64,000 nt of DNA from JBKQVT01 sp052139835 (GTDB taxonomy: Bacteria; Planctomycetota; Planctomycetia; Pirellulales; Thermoguttaceae), in the NCBI GenBank assembly GCA_052139835.1, contig JBKQVT010000089.1, positions 39,034 through 103,033 of the forward strand, written 5' to 3'. Below, piece after piece: positions 1 to 9,640 of the stretch (its first letter is position 1; every line of letters begins with the position of its first letter). A program made the position numbers and the translations under genes. Below the pieces are notes generated by a model. That model saw nothing but the letters and a program-made list of their open reading frames with translations. It did not search any database and was not told the origin of the DNA.

Positions 1-129
1 TTGCAAGCTTGTGGTGTCCGCCGTCAGCGGGACCGATACGGCGCGCGGGCCGGCGGGGACCCCAACGCTCGCCCCAACGAGGCCTTCGCCCCGTTGACGA
101 GGCGGCCCGGCGCGGGTACGCTCGAAGAG

Positions 130-807
130 ATGAGCCAGGCTGTGGCGGCGATCTTCGACATGGACGGCGTGCTGGTCGATACCTACCAGGCGCACTATCG
201 AAGTTGGCTGGCACTGGCCAGGGGAGAGGGACTGGACTTCAGCGAGGAAGACTTTGCGCAGACCTTCGGCCGGACCAGCCGCGAGGTGATCGCGAAGCTT
301 TGGGGGGGAAGGCGGCTGGGCGAGGCCCGGATCACCGCCATGGATGCGGAGAAAGAGGCCGCTTTTCGCCGTGTCATCCGCGAGGAGGTCCCCCTCATGC
401 CCGGCGCTATCCCGCTGTTGGAATCCCTGCGCGCGGCGGGCTTTCGCTTGGCGGTAGGCTCGTCGGCGCCGCCGGAGAACGTCAAGCTGGTGCTGGACTG
501 GAGGAATCTGCGCGATTTGTTCGACGCGGTCGTGACCGGCGCGGATGTTGCCCGCGGCAAACCCGACCCCCAGGTCTTTCAACTGGCGGCGCAACGTCTG
601 GGGGCGCCGCCGCGGCGGTGCGTGGTGATCGAGGACGCGCCGGCGGGACTTGCCGCGGCCGCGGCGGCGGGCATGGCCGGCGTCGGCCTGGTCAGTACCG
701 GCCGCACCCGCGCCGCGCTGGCCGATGCCGACCTGCTGGTTGATTCGCTTAGCGAACTTTCCCCCGAGGTGCTGCAGGGGGTGATCGCACGGCGTACGGC
801 GCCATGA
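130..807 (+). CDS. HAD-superfamily phosphatase (beta-phosphoglucomutase-like)
   Basis: A 225-residue HAD hydrolase of the phosphoglycolate phosphatase/beta-phosphoglucomutase group, expected to hydrolyse or transfer phosphate on a sugar phosphate in the cytoplasm. All four HAD motifs are visible: nucleophile D10 and acid/base D12 in FDMDG, S111-S112 (GSSA), K144 (RGKPDP) and E168-D169 (IEDAPAG). The reading frame is open to the window edge, but homology-like sequence begins at MSQAVAAIFDMDG, preceded by GAAG, so I take 130 as the start. The next gene follows in the same frame after 27 bases. Substrate cannot be told from sequence. Confidence 0.85.
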   Translation: MSQAVAAIFDMDGVLVDTYQAHYRSWLALARGEGLDFSEEDFAQTFGRTSREVIAKLWGGRRLGEARITAMDAEKEAAFRRVIREEVPLMPGAIPLLESLRAAGFRLAVGSSAPPENVKLVLDWRNLRDLFDAVVTGADVARGKPDPQVFQLAAQRLGAPPRRCVVIEDAPAGLAAAAAAGMAGVGLVSTGRTRAALADADLLVDSLSELSPEVLQGVIARRTAP

Positions 808-834
808 CCTGTGCCCCGAGGGGGAAGACGCGTT

Positions 835-1821
835 GTGAAGAGCGTTTATGTAATTCTGACGGCCGCCGCGATGCTGTCCGCGGGGATGAGCGTGGCAAAG
901 GCCACCGACCCGGCTGCGGACCCGGCCGCGACCCGGCCCGGCCCGGCATCCTCGGAAAACTGCTTCCTCTTCTCCTACTTCGTCGACAACGGCGAAGACG
1001 GCCTGCACCTGGCACGCAGCGCCGACGGCTACAAGTGGCAAGCCCTCGGCGGCGACAAGAGATTCCTGGCGCCGAAGGTGGGCAAGAGGAAGCTGATGCG
1101 CGATCCCTGCCTGCTGCGAGCCCCCGACGGCGCCTTCCAGTTGGTGTGGACCGATAGTTGGGACAGCCGGACCATCGGCCATGCCTCCTCGAAAGACCTC
1201 GTCCATTGGTCGCCCCAGCAGGCCATCGGCGTCATGGCCCATGAGCCCCAGGCGATGAACTGCTGGGCGCCGGAAGTGCTCTATGACCAGCAGCGGCAGC
1301 AGTACGTGATCTTCTGGTCCACGACCATTCCCGGCCGCTTCCCCAAGACGGACGGCACCGGCGACGGCCCGTACAATCACCGCGTGTACGCCACGACGAC
1401 CAAGGACTTCAAGACGTTCACGCCCACGCGGCTGCTCTTTGACGGCGGTTTCAACGTCATCGACGCCACCATGCTCCAGGCGGGGGCGAAGTATTACTTG
1501 ATCGTCAAGGACGAGACCCTGAAGCCGGTGAAGAAGAATCTGCGGATCGCAGTGGGGACCAGCCCGGAGGGGCCGTTCGGCGAGGTTTCGCCGCCTTTCA
1601 CGCCGAGTTGGGTGGAAGGCCCGTCGGCCATTCGCATCGGCGACCAGTACATCGTCTACTTCGACTGCTATACGAAGGGCTGCTACGGCGCGGTCCGCTC
1701 GCGGAACCTGAAGGACTGGGAAGACATTACGTCCCGGCTCGACTTCCCCAAGGCCGCGCGGCACGGCACCGTGCTGGAGGTGCCCCGGTCGGTTGTGGAC
1801 GGACTATCCTCGAAGCGGTAA
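835..1821 (+). CDS. secreted glycoside hydrolase, family 43-like five-bladed propeller
   Basis: A 328-residue exported protein with a clear Sec signal peptide (hydrophobic VYVILTAAAMLSAGMSVA, cleaved near AKA). The body has repeats typical of GH43/GH117-type beta-propellers: SADGYKW, the acidic RDP motif (LMRDPCLL), SKDLVHWSP, CWAPEVLYD and a late WVEGPSAIRIGD. Members act on arabinan, xylan or related polysaccharides. The GTG at 835 was chosen because a purine-rich GAGGGGGAAG lies just upstream and the signal peptide starts there; GTG 811 is the alternative. It lies directly after the HAD phosphatase and may be co-transcribed with it. The exact substrate is unknown. Confidence 0.8.
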   Translation: MKSVYVILTAAAMLSAGMSVAKATDPAADPAATRPGPASSENCFLFSYFVDNGEDGLHLARSADGYKWQALGGDKRFLAPKVGKRKLMRDPCLLRAPDGAFQLVWTDSWDSRTIGHASSKDLVHWSPQQAIGVMAHEPQAMNCWAPEVLYDQQRQQYVIFWSTTIPGRFPKTDGTGDGPYNHRVYATTTKDFKTFTPTRLLFDGGFNVIDATMLQAGAKYYLIVKDETLKPVKKNLRIAVGTSPEGPFGEVSPPFTPSWVEGPSAIRIGDQYIVYFDCYTKGCYGAVRSRNLKDWEDITSRLDFPKAARHGTVLEVPRSVVDGLSSKR

Positions 1822-1849
1822 CTGCCCCGCTGGCGCGCGCCGATTGCGG

Positions 1850-2137
1850 TCACTCGCTACCGTATCCGTAGCGACCGACCTCCAACTCGTTGCGAACGAG
1901 CACTACGCCTTCCACGGAGAGCGCCAATTCCTCGGCAATTTGCTTCAGATAAGGCGCCGGCACCGACCCGCGAAGCGTGACCACCCCTTCATGGGCTTCG
2001 CAAGAGATCTGGCGAATATATTGGGAATGCGTCCGCCGCAAGCAGGCGTTCACGCGCACTTCCAAGGGCGGCCAGGTTCGCTCGACCCTTGGCTCTTGCT
2101 GCTCCGTCGAGAACTGCTCGCTAGTGACAACCGACAT
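1850..2137 (-). CDS. BON domain protein
   Basis: A 95-residue protein whose C-terminal two thirds match the BON fold: RVNACLRR, then CEAHEGVVTLRGSVP with the conserved glycine, then a helix and VVLVRNELEV. BON domains bind phospholipid or act in osmotic and envelope proteins. No signal peptide is visible with this start. ATG at 2137 is preceded by GGGAGGTGGGTC, a strong ribosome site; upstream in-frame starts are not supported. It converges with the GH43-like gene (28 bases apart) and diverges from the response regulator. Confidence 0.75.
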   Translation of the reverse strand: MSVVTSEQFSTEQQEPRVERTWPPLEVRVNACLRRTHSQYIRQISCEAHEGVVTLRGSVPAPYLKQIAEELALSVEGVVLVRNELEVGRYGYGSE

Positions 2138-2428
2138 GACCCACCTCCCTAACTGTGCGGACGAGAGGAACCGCCTGCCCTCCAGACTTACCACCGCCCG
2201 ACTTCCTGGTACTTTTGATCCGGCTCCCGTCTATGATAGTCCGCCAGGAAACCTTGAAAATCCACAAACGCCGGGCACTGACGACAGGAAATCGCTGGGA
2301 ATTTCCTCAGGATTCTCCGCAACCCGATGGGGGTAGCCGCGTCACGAATCCCAGCCCCCAATGCACGAGGCCAGTGCCAAAGGGGTGACACGAACCAAAA
2401 AAACTTGGCAAATAGGTCCTTGAAATAG

Positions 2429-2457
2429 TTGACATTATAAACAACTCCTGGTAAATT
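2429..2457 (+). promoter_or_regulatory. predicted sigma-70 promoter for the NarL-type regulator
   Basis: TTGACA (2429-2434), 17-base spacer, TAAATT (2452-2457), 119 bases before the regulator's ATG. This is the only clear signal in the 438-base gap 2138-2575 between the BON gene and the regulator; the rest of that gap shows no coding sequence I trust. Confidence 0.55.
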
Positions 2458-2575
2458 GGGACGGTCTGCTTCTCCTGAGCTTGGCCATCCTCGGGGTCGT
2501 CGTCGTGACGTCTGTCCTGGTCCTGATATTACCCATACCAAGGGATCGTCGATTGCCCGCTGGAGGTGGGTGGCG

Positions 2576-3244
2576 ATGAGTTCGACTCCGCGCGCGTTGA
2601 GCAAACGCCGAGTGATTGTGGTGGACGATCATCCGATCGTGCGTCGCGGGCTGGCGTTGACGATCGGACAGGAGTCCGATCTGGAAGTCTGCGGCGAGGC
2701 CGCCGACGTGGGCGAAGCCCTCCAGCAGATGGAGCAACGGCAGCCGGACATTGTCGTCATCGACATTACCCTCGGCGGCGAAGACGGCATCGAGTTGATC
2801 GACTATGTGAAGTCGCGCTGGCCCTCGGTCAAAATCCTGGTCTGCTCGGCCCATGATGAAGAGACGTTTGCCGGGCGGGTGTTGCGCGCCGGGGCCATGG
2901 GATACATCTCCAAGCGCGAGGCCGCGGCCAAGATCGTCGAGGCCATCCGCCAGGTCCTCCGCGGCGAAGTGTATCTCAGCGCGCGGATGAGCACCACGCT
3001 GCTCCATCGGGCGGCGGTGGGCGAACCGCTGGACCGCGACCCGGTGGCCACGCTCTCCAACCGCGAGCTGCAGGTCTTCGACATGATCGGCCAGGGGCTC
3101 AACACCGCCCAGATCGCCTCCAAGCTGCAGTTGAGCCCCAAGACGATCGAGTCGCACCGCAAGCTCATCAAGATGAAGCTGAAGCTGCAAACCAGCGCGC
3201 AGCTCAGCCGCTGCGCCTTCCGCTGGGCGCAAGAGAACCACTAG
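2576..3244 (+). CDS. NarL/FixJ-family response regulator
   Basis: A 222-residue two-domain regulator. The receiver domain has acidic pocket D17-D18 (VVDDHP), phospho-acceptor D63 (VVIDITLG) and the switch lysine in YISKREA. The output is a LuxR-type helix-turn-helix (LSNRELQVFDMIGQG...KTIESHRKLIK). Start chosen at ATG 2576, preceded by GGAGGTGG at 6-7 bases; the frame is open further upstream but lacks domain sequence. No histidine kinase is adjacent, so it is an orphan here. Confidence 0.9.
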   Translation: MSSTPRALSKRRVIVVDDHPIVRRGLALTIGQESDLEVCGEAADVGEALQQMEQRQPDIVVIDITLGGEDGIELIDYVKSRWPSVKILVCSAHDEETFAGRVLRAGAMGYISKREAAAKIVEAIRQVLRGEVYLSARMSTTLLHRAAVGEPLDRDPVATLSNRELQVFDMIGQGLNTAQIASKLQLSPKTIESHRKLIKMKLKLQTSAQLSRCAFRWAQENH

Positions 3245-3289
3245 CCGGTCGCGTCCGCTGGCAGTAAAGCGCAGATTCACCAGGGAGAC

Positions 3290-3368
3290 AGTCGAGTAGG
3301 AGGGGGGCAGCGAAGCTGCCGCCCCTCCCCTCATCAAACCGGACGGGCGGATTTCCCGCATCCGGCTT
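3290..3368 (-). mobile_element. relict group II intron 3' end (domains V and VI)
   Basis: Read on the minus strand, 3368-3335 forms a 34-nt hairpin that looks like group II intron domain V. It starts AAGCCGGATGCGGG and ends CCGTCCGGTTTG, so the AGC triad, the closing stem and a GAAA-type tip are present. Behind it, 3334-3290 holds a second GC-rich hairpin (GGCGGCAGC TTC GCTGCC) ending in CTACTCGACT, as expected for domain VI and the 3' splice end. No reverse transcriptase or domains I-IV lie on the 5' side, where a plus-strand gene starts at 3475. It is therefore a dead fragment. The identification is by memory of the motif, not by a covariance search. Confidence 0.6.
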
Positions 3369-3394
3369 GCCCGAAAACTGTCAGCTTGGGCTGG

Positions 3395-3453
3395 AAAAGG
3401 GGACATTGCTCATTTCGGCTCTCCAGCTTGCCAATATCAGTGATATCCCCTTT
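3395..3453. repeat. palindromic AAAAGGGGACAT / CAGTGATATCCCCTTT element
   Basis: GGAAAAGGGGACATTG and CAATATCAGTGATATCCCC face each other around a short spacer, just before the ribosome site of the next gene. The unit CAATATCAGTGATATCCCC (3432-3450) recurs inverted at 26219-26237 with one difference, so it is a dispersed repeat rather than a local hairpin. Confidence 0.6.
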
Positions 3454-3474
3454 GCCAGCCCCTGGAGGAGAATG

Positions 3475-4374
3475 ATGCCAAGAGTGCTTTTGCTTATGTC
3501 CGTTCTGGCAGCGGCGACGGCGTCGGGCGCCGAAAGAACGGATTACACGGCCTTTCAAAGGGCTGTTGCTGCGTCCTTTGAGAAATTGGCGCCGGCAGTC
3601 TGTGCCTACGTCGCCTGCCAGGACGATCCCAAGAGCCACTTTAAGGCGACGGCCGAGATAGAGCGGCAGCGTCGCGAGGCGGTTGCGGAATTCCGAAAGC
3701 AGGTTGCCGCACATTGGCCGTACCACGATCCGGAATTGAAGAAGCAGCAACAAGCAAGCGAGGTAGCGTTGAGAGAAATACGCTCCTTGTTTAATCGCGC
3801 CAAGGGCGGTGAACCGCCGAGCCTTGACCGTGATAAGGCCGTCCATCGTATGCTTCAACTTGCTCAGTCGTTCCCGAATTCTCCTGTCAGCGACGAGGCA
3901 CGCTTCTTTGCAGGCTACCTTTTCTGGGACGTAAAGCCACGGCGGGAGGACGAGGGCTTCGAATTGATGCGAACGGTGAACGCCTCGACGGGGCCGCTAA
4001 GTCGTTTCCGAATCATGGCAATGGGTAATTTAGCAAGTCGATCCGATTCGGATGAACAGCGAGTGCAAGATCGCCAGAGATTCTCCGCAACCCTGCGCGA
4101 AATACGGGATCCTACGGCGTTAAAGCGACGATTGCTCGATCCGCTCCAAATCGAAACACAGGATCGTTATGTGGAGCGTGTGGTGGGAACACTGACGACC
4201 ATTGAGAATTCTTACGCTCTGAACGCTTCTAATATGGTCGTAGATTCGATGCGCACGGCGGAGCCGCAAGAAAGCATCGACCGGCTTCGGAAGAGCGAGG
4301 CAGGGAATCCTTACCTGGAGCGGGAGATTAAGCGGCGGGGGTTGGATAAGCCACTTACACTTGGAAATCGCTAG
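3475..4374 (+). CDS. secreted protein of unknown function
   Basis: A 299-residue protein with an N-terminal signal peptide (MPRVLLLMSVLAAATASGA) and an otherwise soluble, charged, mostly helical sequence. A stretch near the middle (LAQSFPNSPVSDEARFFAGYLFWD) resembles TPR-like helices. I do not recognise the family. ATG 3475 is preceded by GGAGGAG at 4 bases; ATG 3472 is possible but too close to that site. Its base composition is visibly less GC-rich than its neighbours and it lies beside an intron relic and a repeat, which could mean recent acquisition. No operon partner. Confidence 0.65.
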   Translation: MPRVLLLMSVLAAATASGAERTDYTAFQRAVAASFEKLAPAVCAYVACQDDPKSHFKATAEIERQRREAVAEFRKQVAAHWPYHDPELKKQQQASEVALREIRSLFNRAKGGEPPSLDRDKAVHRMLQLAQSFPNSPVSDEARFFAGYLFWDVKPRREDEGFELMRTVNASTGPLSRFRIMAMGNLASRSDSDEQRVQDRQRFSATLREIRDPTALKRRLLDPLQIETQDRYVERVVGTLTTIENSYALNASNMVVDSMRTAEPQESIDRLRKSEAGNPYLEREIKRRGLDKPLTLGNR

Positions 4375-4598
4375 TCGCGTTCGCGCGTTTGGACGACGAT
4401 CTGCGCCGGATTGCTCGTTGTTTTGGTTGCCGCCTTTGCGGGGCGCTGCGTGCACAGACGACCGATGCCCCTTCAAAAACGCCTATGAGCTTCTCGAGCG
4501 TCGCACCTCCCGTTGCGGAACGGCCAGTGAGGTCCTCTTTCAAGACGTCATCCGGTGGGTTCAATGAGGCCAGAAGTCGAAACTGGGAGGTCGAAACT

Positions 4599-4648
4599 GG
4601 GACGCAGCTAGAGCTGGTAACTTGGGTGCTGAAAACTAGCTGCGTCCC
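4599..4648. repeat. 13-bp inverted repeat GGGACGCAGCTAG
   Basis: GGGACGCAGCTAG (4599-4611) and its exact complement CTAGCTGCGTCCC (4636-4648) are separated by 24 bases. This is the main structure in the 345-base gap 4375-4719, which has no convincing gene. The layout resembles REP/BIME-type elements mobilised by Y1 transposases; no transposase is present here. Confidence 0.6.
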
Positions 4649-4719
4649 CATACCGATACCCCGTACCAGATGCTCCTCCGGATCTTCCGTGCCGCCGTGG
4701 TGAACCCTGCGTTTTAATT

Positions 4720-5664
4720 CTAGTGCGCCGTCGACTTAGGCGCCGTTGGCGAGGGTTCTTTCTTCTTCGGCGGCGCGACCACGATGGGCGTGTCGTCGGC
4801 GTTGCCCCACTCGCCCCAACCCGCGTAGTAGCTGCTCACGTCGCCCGCCCCCATCAACTCCATGGCAAAGACCATGACCGCGGCCCGGCCGCCGGATTGA
4901 CAATGGGCGGCGGTCGGCCTCTGGAGTTCGATGCCGGCTCCGCGAAAAAGCGGGCGAAGCTCCTCGGCGGTCTTGAAGCGCCGCGTCTTCCGGTCGATCA
5001 GGTCCAGCCATTCCAAGTGCTTCGCCCCCGGGATGGCCCCGGCATGTTTGTTGGTTTGTCGGTCGGTCCCGCAGAACTCGCCCTCGGAGCGGGCGTCGAC
5101 GATCTGCAAACTCCCGCTTCCCAGGGCGGCGAGGAGCTGCTTTTTGACAGCCAGTCGGCTGGCGTGGGGCACTGCCTGGAAAGTCGTCGCCGCCACGGCC
5201 TGGGGCTTGCCGGTCTCGACGCCCAGCCCGGCCGCTTGCCAGCCCTTCCATCCGCCGTTGAGCAAACGGGCGTCTTCCACGCCCCAGTAGCGGAGAATCC
5301 ACCAGATGCGGGCGGCATCCTTCACGGAACCGCTGTCGTAGACCACCACCTTCGACGCCCGGCCGATGCCGAGGCCGCCGATCCGGCCGCTCCATGCCGC
5401 CGTCTCGCGGCCGGCGCCGAAGGCCTTGGCCCACTCAGCGGCATCGACCCAGCGGGCCCCTGGAACGCGGCTTTGGAGGAAGTCCTTGCGGGCACGGGCA
5501 TCGAGGACGACAAACTGCCCGCCCAGGGCGGCCTTGGCCAGGACGGCCGGCTCCATGAGCAATTCCGGCCGGGCATAGCCGCTGCCAGGGGTGGAGCGTC
5601 CGCAGCCGGGCAGAAGGACGGCCGCGGCCAGCAGCGCGGCGATCTTCAGAGCAGTTTTCGGCAC
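4720..5664 (-). CDS. two-domain rhodanese/sulfurtransferase lipoprotein
   Basis: A 314-residue protein with a lipobox signal peptide (LLAAAVLLPGC, Cys about 21), so anchored outside the cytoplasmic membrane. Two rhodanese domains follow. The N-terminal one is non-catalytic in appearance (VVLDARARKDF...GARWVDAAEW). The C-terminal one carries the active-site loop HCQSGGRA with the persulfide-forming cysteine. The layout matches thiosulfate/3-mercaptopyruvate sulfurtransferases. It is monocistronic here, and its 5' side faces the 5665-5919 repeat-filled gap. Sulfur donor unknown. Confidence 0.85.
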   Translation of the reverse strand: MPKTALKIAALLAAAVLLPGCGRSTPGSGYARPELLMEPAVLAKAALGGQFVVLDARARKDFLQSRVPGARWVDAAEWAKAFGAGRETAAWSGRIGGLGIGRASKVVVYDSGSVKDAARIWWILRYWGVEDARLLNGGWKGWQAAGLGVETGKPQAVAATTFQAVPHASRLAVKKQLLAALGSGSLQIVDARSEGEFCGTDRQTNKHAGAIPGAKHLEWLDLIDRKTRRFKTAEELRPLFRGAGIELQRPTAAHCQSGGRAAVMVFAMELMGAGDVSSYYAGWGEWGNADDTPIVVAPPKKKEPSPTAPKSTAH

Positions 5665-5713
5665 CGATTCCCCCTCACCCTAGCGTGGCCGTGGCCGCGA
5701 ACGAACAGGCTCA

Positions 5714-5832
5714 TTGCAAAATGCAAAATGTAAAGTGAAAAATGTAAAACGAAGGAGATTTCCCAACTCGCGTTGCGGCGGCCTTGGACGTTGCAATTTG
5801 CATTCTTGATTCTTCATTTTGCACTGTCCGAA
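5714..5832. repeat. AT-rich GCAAAATGxAAAATG repeat unit
   Basis: An AT-rich island in a GC-rich region: GCAAAATGCAAAATGTAAAG at 5715 on and, in opposite orientation, ATTTGCATTCTTGATTCTTC with CATTTTGCACTGTCCG up to 5830. A related copy with TGTCGGACAATGCAAAATG lies at 63869-63902. Together with the GC hairpin that follows it fills the gap 5665-5919. Confidence 0.5.
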
Positions 5833-5874
5833 CATGCGCGCGAAGCGCGCAGAAATCCCGGCCTGGGACCCTAG

Positions 5875-5910
5875 CCCTCACCCTAACCCTCTCCCGGAGG
5901 GAGAGGGGAC
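5875..5910. repeat. CCCTCTCCC-GGA-GGGAGAGGG hairpin repeat, copy 1
   Basis: A 9-bp perfect stem with a 3-base loop, preceded by CCCTCACCCTAA. It sits 10 bases past the stop of the cytochrome gene and could act as a terminator. Close copies lie at 20262, 28704 and 32858, and longer variants at 38884 and 57996. Confidence 0.8.
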
Positions 5911-5919
5911 GGCTCGTTC

Positions 5920-6681
5920 TTAGTGCTTCCCGTAGTTCATCGGGGTGCCTTTGCGCTGGGCGAGGATATAGGCCTCCAGGGCCCGCATCTTGGGGCCATC
6001 GGGGTCCAGTTTGGCGCCGCGGACCGGGTTTTCCACGCACCAGTTGATCATGTCGCGCAACAGGACCACGCGGCCCAACTGGGCCTGGAACTTGGGATAG
6101 GTCTCCGGGTGGGTATTGGCGGCGTTGGGATGGCACATATCGCAGGAAACCGCCACCGTGCTCCCCAGGGCGTCGGCATCATGGAAGGTCCGCGAGCCCT
6201 CGGCCACGAACTTGTCGGTCTCGCGGGCCCAGACGAGGAGATCGCGCTCGGTGAAGTTGCCGTAGGTGTCGCCCTTGGCCTGGCCGCCCTGGAGCAAATC
6301 GGCGTTGTCGGCGGGGGGCTTCAAGCCGTGTCGTTCCTTCTCCTCTGCCACCCAATGCGCCTCGGGGTGACTGCGTTTCCACTGGTCCAGCAGGCTATCG
6401 GCCAGCGGCTGGCCCTTCATCCCCTTGGAAACCTCGACGGCGGCGCCGCCGTCGCACGCCCCGACCTTGACGGTCTCCTCATCCTCCTTGGAGGCCGTGG
6501 CGGCGGTCTTGGCCGGCGCGGTACCGGTCTGCGGCGCAGACGCGGGGGCGGCTTCCGGCGGGGCGGGGCCCTTCGACGGCGCGCCGGACTCGCCACACCC
6601 GGCCAGAAATGCCGTCAACAGCAGACACGCGGCGCCGACGACGACGCCCCAGACCGGGCATCGGATCAATGTATTGTTCAT
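5920..6681 (-). CDS. c-type cytochrome lipoprotein
   Basis: A 253-residue protein with a lipobox (LLTAFLAGC) and a low-complexity Ala/Pro linker (about residues 30-65). The globular domain has one haem motif, CDMCH, followed by a histidine- and proline-rich stretch and DMINWCVENPVRG. That Cys-containing helix resembles the SoxA/TsdA type of cytochrome c. Expected to carry electrons outside the membrane. It is the third gene of a minus-strand set after the peroxidase and metallophosphoesterase, with a 21-base gap and ribosome site AGGAGTGG. A pilot search against SoxA and TsdA would decide its class. Confidence 0.75.
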   Translation of the reverse strand: MNNTLIRCPVWGVVVGAACLLLTAFLAGCGESGAPSKGPAPPEAAPASAPQTGTAPAKTAATASKEDEETVKVGACDGGAAVEVSKGMKGQPLADSLLDQWKRSHPEAHWVAEEKERHGLKPPADNADLLQGGQAKGDTYGNFTERDLLVWARETDKFVAEGSRTFHDADALGSTVAVSCDMCHPNAANTHPETYPKFQAQLGRVVLLRDMINWCVENPVRGAKLDPDGPKMRALEAYILAQRKGTPMNYGKH

Positions 6682-6702
6682 GGTTCCACTCCTTGCCTGT
6701 TT

Positions 6703-7821
6703 TCAATAGGAAGACCGGTTGGGCTTCGGGGGAGCGCCCTGTTTGCCCCAACTGGCGGTGTAGGCGCTGCTGACGGTGATGGGGTTGCGGTTCCACAAGG
6801 CGTAGACCTTGTCGACCAAACCATCCGCGTGCACGCGGACCTCGCCGTCGCCGCAGCCGTCGTTGGGGTCGAAGGGGTCGGGACGGCTCATCTGGATGGT
6901 CAACTCCGGCAGGCCCTCGGGGGCGTAGGGCCAGGGCCAGGCGGTCGACAACATGCCGTGGAAATGAATGTTGCCGATGCGGTTGGTCAACAACTGGTGG
7001 GTGTGCCCGTGGAGCACCACCACGTGCTGGAACCGCTTGAGGATCGCCTGGACCTCCTCCGCGTCGTCGGTCCAGAAGTTCCAGTTTTTGTACAGTTTGT
7101 AGAGCGGCGAGTGCGAGAAGACGATGACGCGGGCGTCATCGGCCAGCCCGGCCAGGTCCTTCTTGAGCCAATCGCGCTGCTCTTCACCCACGGTAAAGCG
7201 GCTCTGAAAGGCGTTGTCCAGGCCGGCCACGGTGTTCATTCGCTCCAGGGGCGACATGCCGCGGGCGGTCCAGAAGTCGGCTTCCACCACGCTGTTGAGG
7301 ACGACGAAGTGGACTCCCTTGTGGTCGAACGAATAGGTCGGTTTGCCGAACATCTCCTGCCAGCGCCGGCCCAGGTCGAAGTACCAGTCGTGCTCGCCGA
7401 CCATGACCTTCAGCGGGGCCTTGACGTTCTTGAGGATCGCGGCGCCCAGTGCGAGCTGTTCGGGCTGGCCGAGCTGCGCCAAGTCGCCGCCGTAGAAAAC
7501 GAAGTCGGGCTGGGGGTCGAGGTGGTTGACGTCGTCGACCGCGCGGAGCAGGCCGCGCACGAAGCGGTCGTTCACCTTTTTCTCGTACAAGTGCGAGTCC
7601 GAGATGTAGGCGAAGCGGAAGGCCGGTTTCGACTGGGGGCCCTCCTTATCGTCCGCCACGGCCACCGGCGTGAACGAGTGCGGGGCAAGCAGGCCGGCCG
7701 TCGCCCCCAGGGCCGCCGCCGACACCTTCAAAAAGGAGCGGCGGTCGAGATTCCGCAGGCCATGGAAGAACTGCCGGCGCCCCTCCAGGTACTTGGTCTC
7801 CACGCTCTTATGCGCAGCCAT
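6703..7821 (-). CDS. Tat-exported metallophosphoesterase
   Basis: A 372-residue calcineurin-like phosphoesterase. Near the N-terminus is a twin-arginine signal (RRSFLKVS followed by a hydrophobic run). Metal-binding motifs in order: ISDSHLY, GGDLAQLG, GEHDWYF (Glu instead of the usual Asn in GNHD), FSHSPLY and HGHTHQ. It probably cleaves a phosphoester in the periplasm; substrate unknown. It overlaps nothing, but its ribosome site AAGGAG lies inside the stop region of the upstream peroxidase, so the two are translated from one message. The Glu for Asn change is a conserved-position deviation worth noting. Confidence 0.85.
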   Translation of the reverse strand: MAAHKSVETKYLEGRRQFFHGLRNLDRRSFLKVSAAALGATAGLLAPHSFTPVAVADDKEGPQSKPAFRFAYISDSHLYEKKVNDRFVRGLLRAVDDVNHLDPQPDFVFYGGDLAQLGQPEQLALGAAILKNVKAPLKVMVGEHDWYFDLGRRWQEMFGKPTYSFDHKGVHFVVLNSVVEADFWTARGMSPLERMNTVAGLDNAFQSRFTVGEEQRDWLKKDLAGLADDARVIVFSHSPLYKLYKNWNFWTDDAEEVQAILKRFQHVVVLHGHTHQLLTNRIGNIHFHGMLSTAWPWPYAPEGLPELTIQMSRPDPFDPNDGCGDGEVRVHADGLVDKVYALWNRNPITVSSAYTASWGKQGAPPKPNRSSY

Positions 7822-7827
7822 GGCCGA

Positions 7828-9189
<1,362 letters not shown>

Positions 9190-9365
9190 AGGTACGGTCC
9201 TCCAGAAAAGGCATGGACCAGAAAACCGGCGACTTGAAGCTCTCTAGCTATAGACTATTTGATAGTTTCTGTCAACCAGCCCGGCGCGCCAACGGCAAGG
9301 GCAGCTTCGGGAAAGACGACTGTCAGGACCGGCAGGCCAGACATTCCTATCTGGCTGGAAAAGAG

Positions 9366-9413
9366 AGGCACGAGTGCCTGTCCTCGTGTGAATGACAGGC
9401 AGGAATGCCTGTC
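9366..9413. repeat. AGGCACGAGTGCCT and GACAGGCAGGAATGCCTGTC palindromes
   Basis: Two nested palindromes: AGGCA-cgag-TGCCT (9366-9379) and GACAGGCA-ggaa-TGCCTGTC (9394-9413), sharing the word TGCCTGTCCT. They occupy the middle of the 451-base gap 9190-9640, in which I see no gene. A TATATATA tract follows at about 9420-9427, which may belong to the sigma-factor promoter. Confidence 0.6.
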
Positions 9414-9640
9414 CTCCTGGTATATATAGGGGGCTGCGGCGGGCATTTGTTTTCCTGCCCCCCTGATCGGCGTACTGCAAATCCCGCGGGGTGGTCTGCG
9501 GCATCTCGGGATTCGCGCCATTCGCGGATCCCATTAGGCTAATGGGCGATGATGCGATCGGCACCATGGTCGCCTGCCCGGCTGTTCGAATGAGGGATTT
9601 TCGGCCGCGGCGGCCAGTCACCTAGCGAGAGGAGAAAACC

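Noticed and set aside
805..840. TGA between the HAD and GH43-like genes as a Sec codon, since both are in the same frame.
   Set aside because: The HAD domain is complete before the stop, the second gene has its own ribosome site and signal peptide, and no hairpin follows at the right distance.
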